Below are positions 6,222 to 8,015 of a stretch of 8,015 nucleotides of DNA, piece after piece. This DNA is from Candidatus Rokubacteria bacterium RIFCSPLOWO2_02_FULL_72_37 (lineage in GTDB: Bacteria; Methylomirabilota; Methylomirabilia; Rokubacteriales; CSP1-6): assembly GCA_001790315.1 (NCBI GenBank), contig MGCE01000089.1, forward strand, positions 1-8,015. The letters are read 5' to 3'. Both the position numbers and the translations under genes were made by a program. The notes beneath the pieces are model-generated. The model worked only from the letters and a program-made list of their open reading frames with translations, did no database searches and had not been told where the DNA came from. Within the stretch, counting starts at the first letter, position 1. Each line of letters opens with the position of its first letter.

Positions 6222-7499
6222 TCACGCGCTCGCTGCGAGTGCTCCGTCGAAGGCGTCGAGCGTCTCGGCGATATCCGCGTCGGAGTGGGCCAGCGAGAGG
6301 TACATCTTGGCGCCCGGGATCACGAAGACGCCGCGGCGGATCAGCTCGAGGCCGAGGCGGGCCGCACGCTTGCCGTCGGCGCGGCGAAGGTCTCGCTCCG
6401 TGACGATCCGCGCGGACGGATCGAGGAACACCGGCTGGGCGATCGGTCCTTCGCCGAGCGCCTGGAGCCCGACGCCGCGGCGCGCCGCCACGCGCGCCAT
6501 GCCTTCGCGCAGCACGCGGCCGAGCGCCGCCAGCCGCGGGTAGACGCCGGGTTTCGCCAGCTCGTCGAGCGCGGCGAGGCCGGCCGCGCAGGCGAGGGGA
6601 TTGCCCGAGAGCGTGCCGGACAGGAGCGCGTAGTCGAGCGTCCCCTTGCGCGCCGGGTCGGCGGTGTCCATGACGTCCGCGCGTCCGCAGACGGCGGCGA
6701 GCGAGTAGCCGCAGGTGAGGGCCTTGCCGTAGGTGGCGAGGTCGGGCGTCACGCCGTAGAACTCCTGCGCGCCGCCCCACGCGAGGCGGAAGCCCGTCAC
6801 GACCTCGTCGAAGATCAGCAGGCAGCCGTGGCGGTCGGCGAGCGCGCGCAGGCCCTGGAGGAAGCCCGGCACGGGGGCGAGCGCGCGCTGGAGCGGCTCG
6901 ACGATGATCGCGGCGACGTCGCGGCCGTGGACGGCGAGGATCTCCTCGGTCGTCCGGAGATCGTTGAACGGCGCCACGAGCACGCTCTCGAGCGCGCCCT
7001 TGGGGATGCCGCCCACGTCGGGGCGCGCGGTCGGGAAGGGCGCCTCGCTCCCGGCCCAGTTCCCGGTCATCGCGTAGTCGTGCAGGCCGTGCCAGCCGCC
7101 CTCGAACTTCACGATCTTCTCGCGCCCGGTGAAGACGCGCGCCATGCGGATCGCGAACATCGTGGCTTCGGTGCCGGTCGAGACGAACCGGACTTTCCGG
7201 GCGCACGGCACGGCCTCGCAGAGACGCTCGGCCAGGCGGATCATCGGCTCGCTGAGCCACTGGTAAGTCGAGCCCCTCGCGGCCTGGGCCTGGACGGCGG
7301 CGACGACAGCCGCCGGGGCATGGCCGAGGAGGAGGGGGCCCGAGCCGAGCACGTAATCGATGTACGCACGCCCGCGCGTGTCCCAGACGCGGCTGCCCTC
7401 GCCGCGCGCGACGACGAAGGCCAGATCGGGCGGCAGCGTCCACATCCAGGAGGAGCCGCCGGGCAGGTGGCTGAACGCGCGCGCGAGCAGATCGTCCAT
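6222..7499 (-). CDS. Class III PLP aminotransferase, glutamate-1-semialdehyde 2,1-aminomutase-like
   Basis: Cytoplasmic fold-type I PLP enzyme of 425 residues, about HemL length. PLP phosphate is bound by STGTEA (107-112). GGWHG (134-138) would stack on the cofactor. IFDEVVTGF contains D231 for the pyridine nitrogen, the Schiff-base lysine is K259 in TYGKAL, and T296 is in SGTLSGNPLACAAGLAAL. The C-terminal AHSDADIAETLDAFDGAL is typical of the HemL-like subgroup. Differences from true HemL include WHGLHD where HemL has YHGHAD, and TYGKALTCGYSLAA where HemL has LGKIIGGGMPVGA. An aminotransferase or aminomutase on another substrate is therefore more likely than heme synthesis. ATG 7499 overlaps the ligase stop in TGATG, and AGGAGG lies 9 nt upstream inside the ligase gene (7514-7509), so the two are translationally coupled. 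A longer in-frame reading to 7946 is a shadow of the ligase. Confidence 0.9.
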   Translation of the reverse strand: MDDLLARAFSHLPGGSSWMWTLPPDLAFVVARGEGSRVWDTRGRAYIDYVLGSGPLLLGHAPAAVVAAVQAQAARGSTYQWLSEPMIRLAERLCEAVPCARKVRFVSTGTEATMFAIRMARVFTGREKIVKFEGGWHGLHDYAMTGNWAGSEAPFPTARPDVGGIPKGALESVLVAPFNDLRTTEEILAVHGRDVAAIIVEPLQRALAPVPGFLQGLRALADRHGCLLIFDEVVTGFRLAWGGAQEFYGVTPDLATYGKALTCGYSLAAVCGRADVMDTADPARKGTLDYALLSGTLSGNPLACAAGLAALDELAKPGVYPRLAALGRVLREGMARVAARRGVGLQALGEGPIAQPVFLDPSARIVTERDLRRADGKRAARLGLELIRRGVFVIPGAKMYLSLAHSDADIAETLDAFDGALAASA

Positions 7500-8015
7500 C
7501 AGTGGTCGCCTCCTGCGAGTTGCGCCTTGAGGATCTTGCCGGTCGCGCTCCGGGGCAGGGCGGACAGGAGCGTGACCCGCCGAGGATACTTGAAGCCCGC
7601 GAGCCGCGCGCGGCAGTGGGCGATCAGCTCCTCCGCGCGGCACGCGGCCCCGGGGCGGAGCGCGACGAACGCCGCGACCTCCTCGCCCAGCTCCGCGTGC
7701 GGCACGCCGACCACGGCGGCCTCGGCCACGTCGGGGTGCGCGAGCAGCACGGCCTCGACCTCCGTCGGGAACACGGAGTAGCCGCCGCGCAGGATGCGCT
7801 CGCGCTTGCGGCCTGTGATCGCGACGAAGCCCCCGGGCAGGAGCCGTGCGAGGTCGCCGGTGCGGAACCAGCCGTCGGCGAGGACGGCGCGCGTCTCTTG
7901 CGGCGCCGCGAGATAGCCGTCCATGGCGGCCGGCGTCCGGATCCACAGCTCGCCGATGTCGCCCGCGGCCACGTCGCGCCCGGCCTCGTCCACGAGCCGC
8001 ACGTCGACGCCGGGG
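7499..8015 (-). CDS. AMP-binding enzyme, acyl-CoA synthetase/ligase type (C-terminal part, 5' partial)
   Basis: C-terminal portion of an ANL-superfamily adenylate-forming enzyme, most like fatty-acyl or carboxylic acid CoA ligases, which activate an acid with ATP and transfer it to CoA. The frame is open through the right edge, where PGVDVRLVDEAG continues a typical family segment, so the P-loop and acid-binding half are missing. Numbering from GTG 8002, visible motifs are GELWIRTP (17-24), GWFRTGDLA with the ribose-binding D50, and GRKRERILRGGYSVFPTEVE (64-83, hinge and A8). VAEAAVVGVPHAELGE follows at 92-107, and SATGKIL contains the adenylation lysine K156 (A10). E68 stands at the hinge, where Asp (or Lys) is usual. 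No carrier-protein domain follows, so it is a stand-alone ligase rather than an NRPS module. Its TGA overlaps the aminotransferase ATG. The acid substrate cannot be told from this half. Confidence 0.88.
   Translation of the reverse strand, partial: PGVDVRLVDEAGRDVAAGDIGELWIRTPAAMDGYLAAPQETRAVLADGWFRTGDLARLLPGGFVAITGRKRERILRGGYSVFPTEVEAVLLAHPDVAEAAVVGVPHAELGEEVAAFVALRPGAACRAEELIAHCRARLAGFKYPRRVTLLSALPRSATGKILKAQLAGGDH
7509..7514 (-). promoter_or_regulatory. Strong ribosome binding site of the aminotransferase gene
   Basis: AGGAGG on the minus strand, 9 nt before ATG 7499 and within the last codons of the ligase gene. It fixes the 425-residue start and argues against the much longer in-frame reading. 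Confidence 0.7.

Noticed and set aside
6285..7781. 498-residue open frame on the plus strand
   Set aside because: Low-complexity Arg/Ala/Glu/His composition, antisense to the aminotransferase and ligase, whose catalytic motifs are clear.
7500..7946. Upstream extension of the aminotransferase by 149 residues, suggesting a fusion with the ligase
   Set aside because: The extension is an out-of-frame reading of the ligase gene, Arg/Pro-rich without domain features. A strong ribosome binding site precedes ATG 7499.
1..8015. CRISPR arrays, tRNA/rRNA genes, insertion sequences, phage or attachment sites
   Set aside because: No regularly spaced repeats, RNA gene signatures, transposase or integrase motifs, or flanking terminal repeats were seen.

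Overview
This window is a very GC-rich stretch of bacterial chromosome with tightly packed genes and no RNA genes, CRISPR arrays or mobile elements that I can see. The composition and gene types would suit an uncultured, Gram-negative-type soil or subsurface bacterium, such as Rokubacteria/Methylomirabilota or a deltaproteobacterium-like lineage. That is only an impression, because nothing here is a phylogenetic marker.

Layout: (1) 1-1215 (+) is the C-terminal part of an M48-family zinc metalloprotease with a TPR tail, cut by the left edge. (2) 1243-3758 (-) is a compact three-gene operon, in transcription order a small two-helix membrane protein, a short KdpD-type sensor kinase and a KdpE response regulator. 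The genes are 4 bp apart or overlap by 8 bp. (3) 3759-3867 is the divergent control region. (4) 3868-5694 (+) encodes a KimA-type potassium importer. (5) 5698-6012 (-) is a small unknown protein with a strong ribosome binding site, tail to tail with kimA. (6) 6222-8015 (-) is an operon of an AMP-binding (acyl-CoA ligase type) enzyme, cut by the right edge, followed by a class III PLP aminotransferase of the glutamate-1-semialdehyde aminomutase-like group.

The centre of the window reads as a potassium homeostasis locus. A KdpD/KdpE two-component system, normally the regulator of the KdpFABC pump, sits divergently beside a KimA-type importer, and no kdpFABC is present here. The KdpD is about half the usual length: it keeps the four-helix membrane domain and the kinase but lacks the N-terminal nucleotide-binding and USP domains. 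Between the two transcription units lies a direct repeat reading TTTACG-N5-TTTACG on the minus strand. It has the same half-site length and spacing as the Escherichia coli KdpE operator (TTTATA-N5-TTTACA, from memory). It is almost equidistant from possible -35 elements on both strands. My main inference is that KdpE regulates kimA and its own operon from this shared operator.

The right-hand ligase-aminotransferase pair is translationally coupled and probably belongs to an unidentified activation/transamination pathway rather than to heme synthesis.
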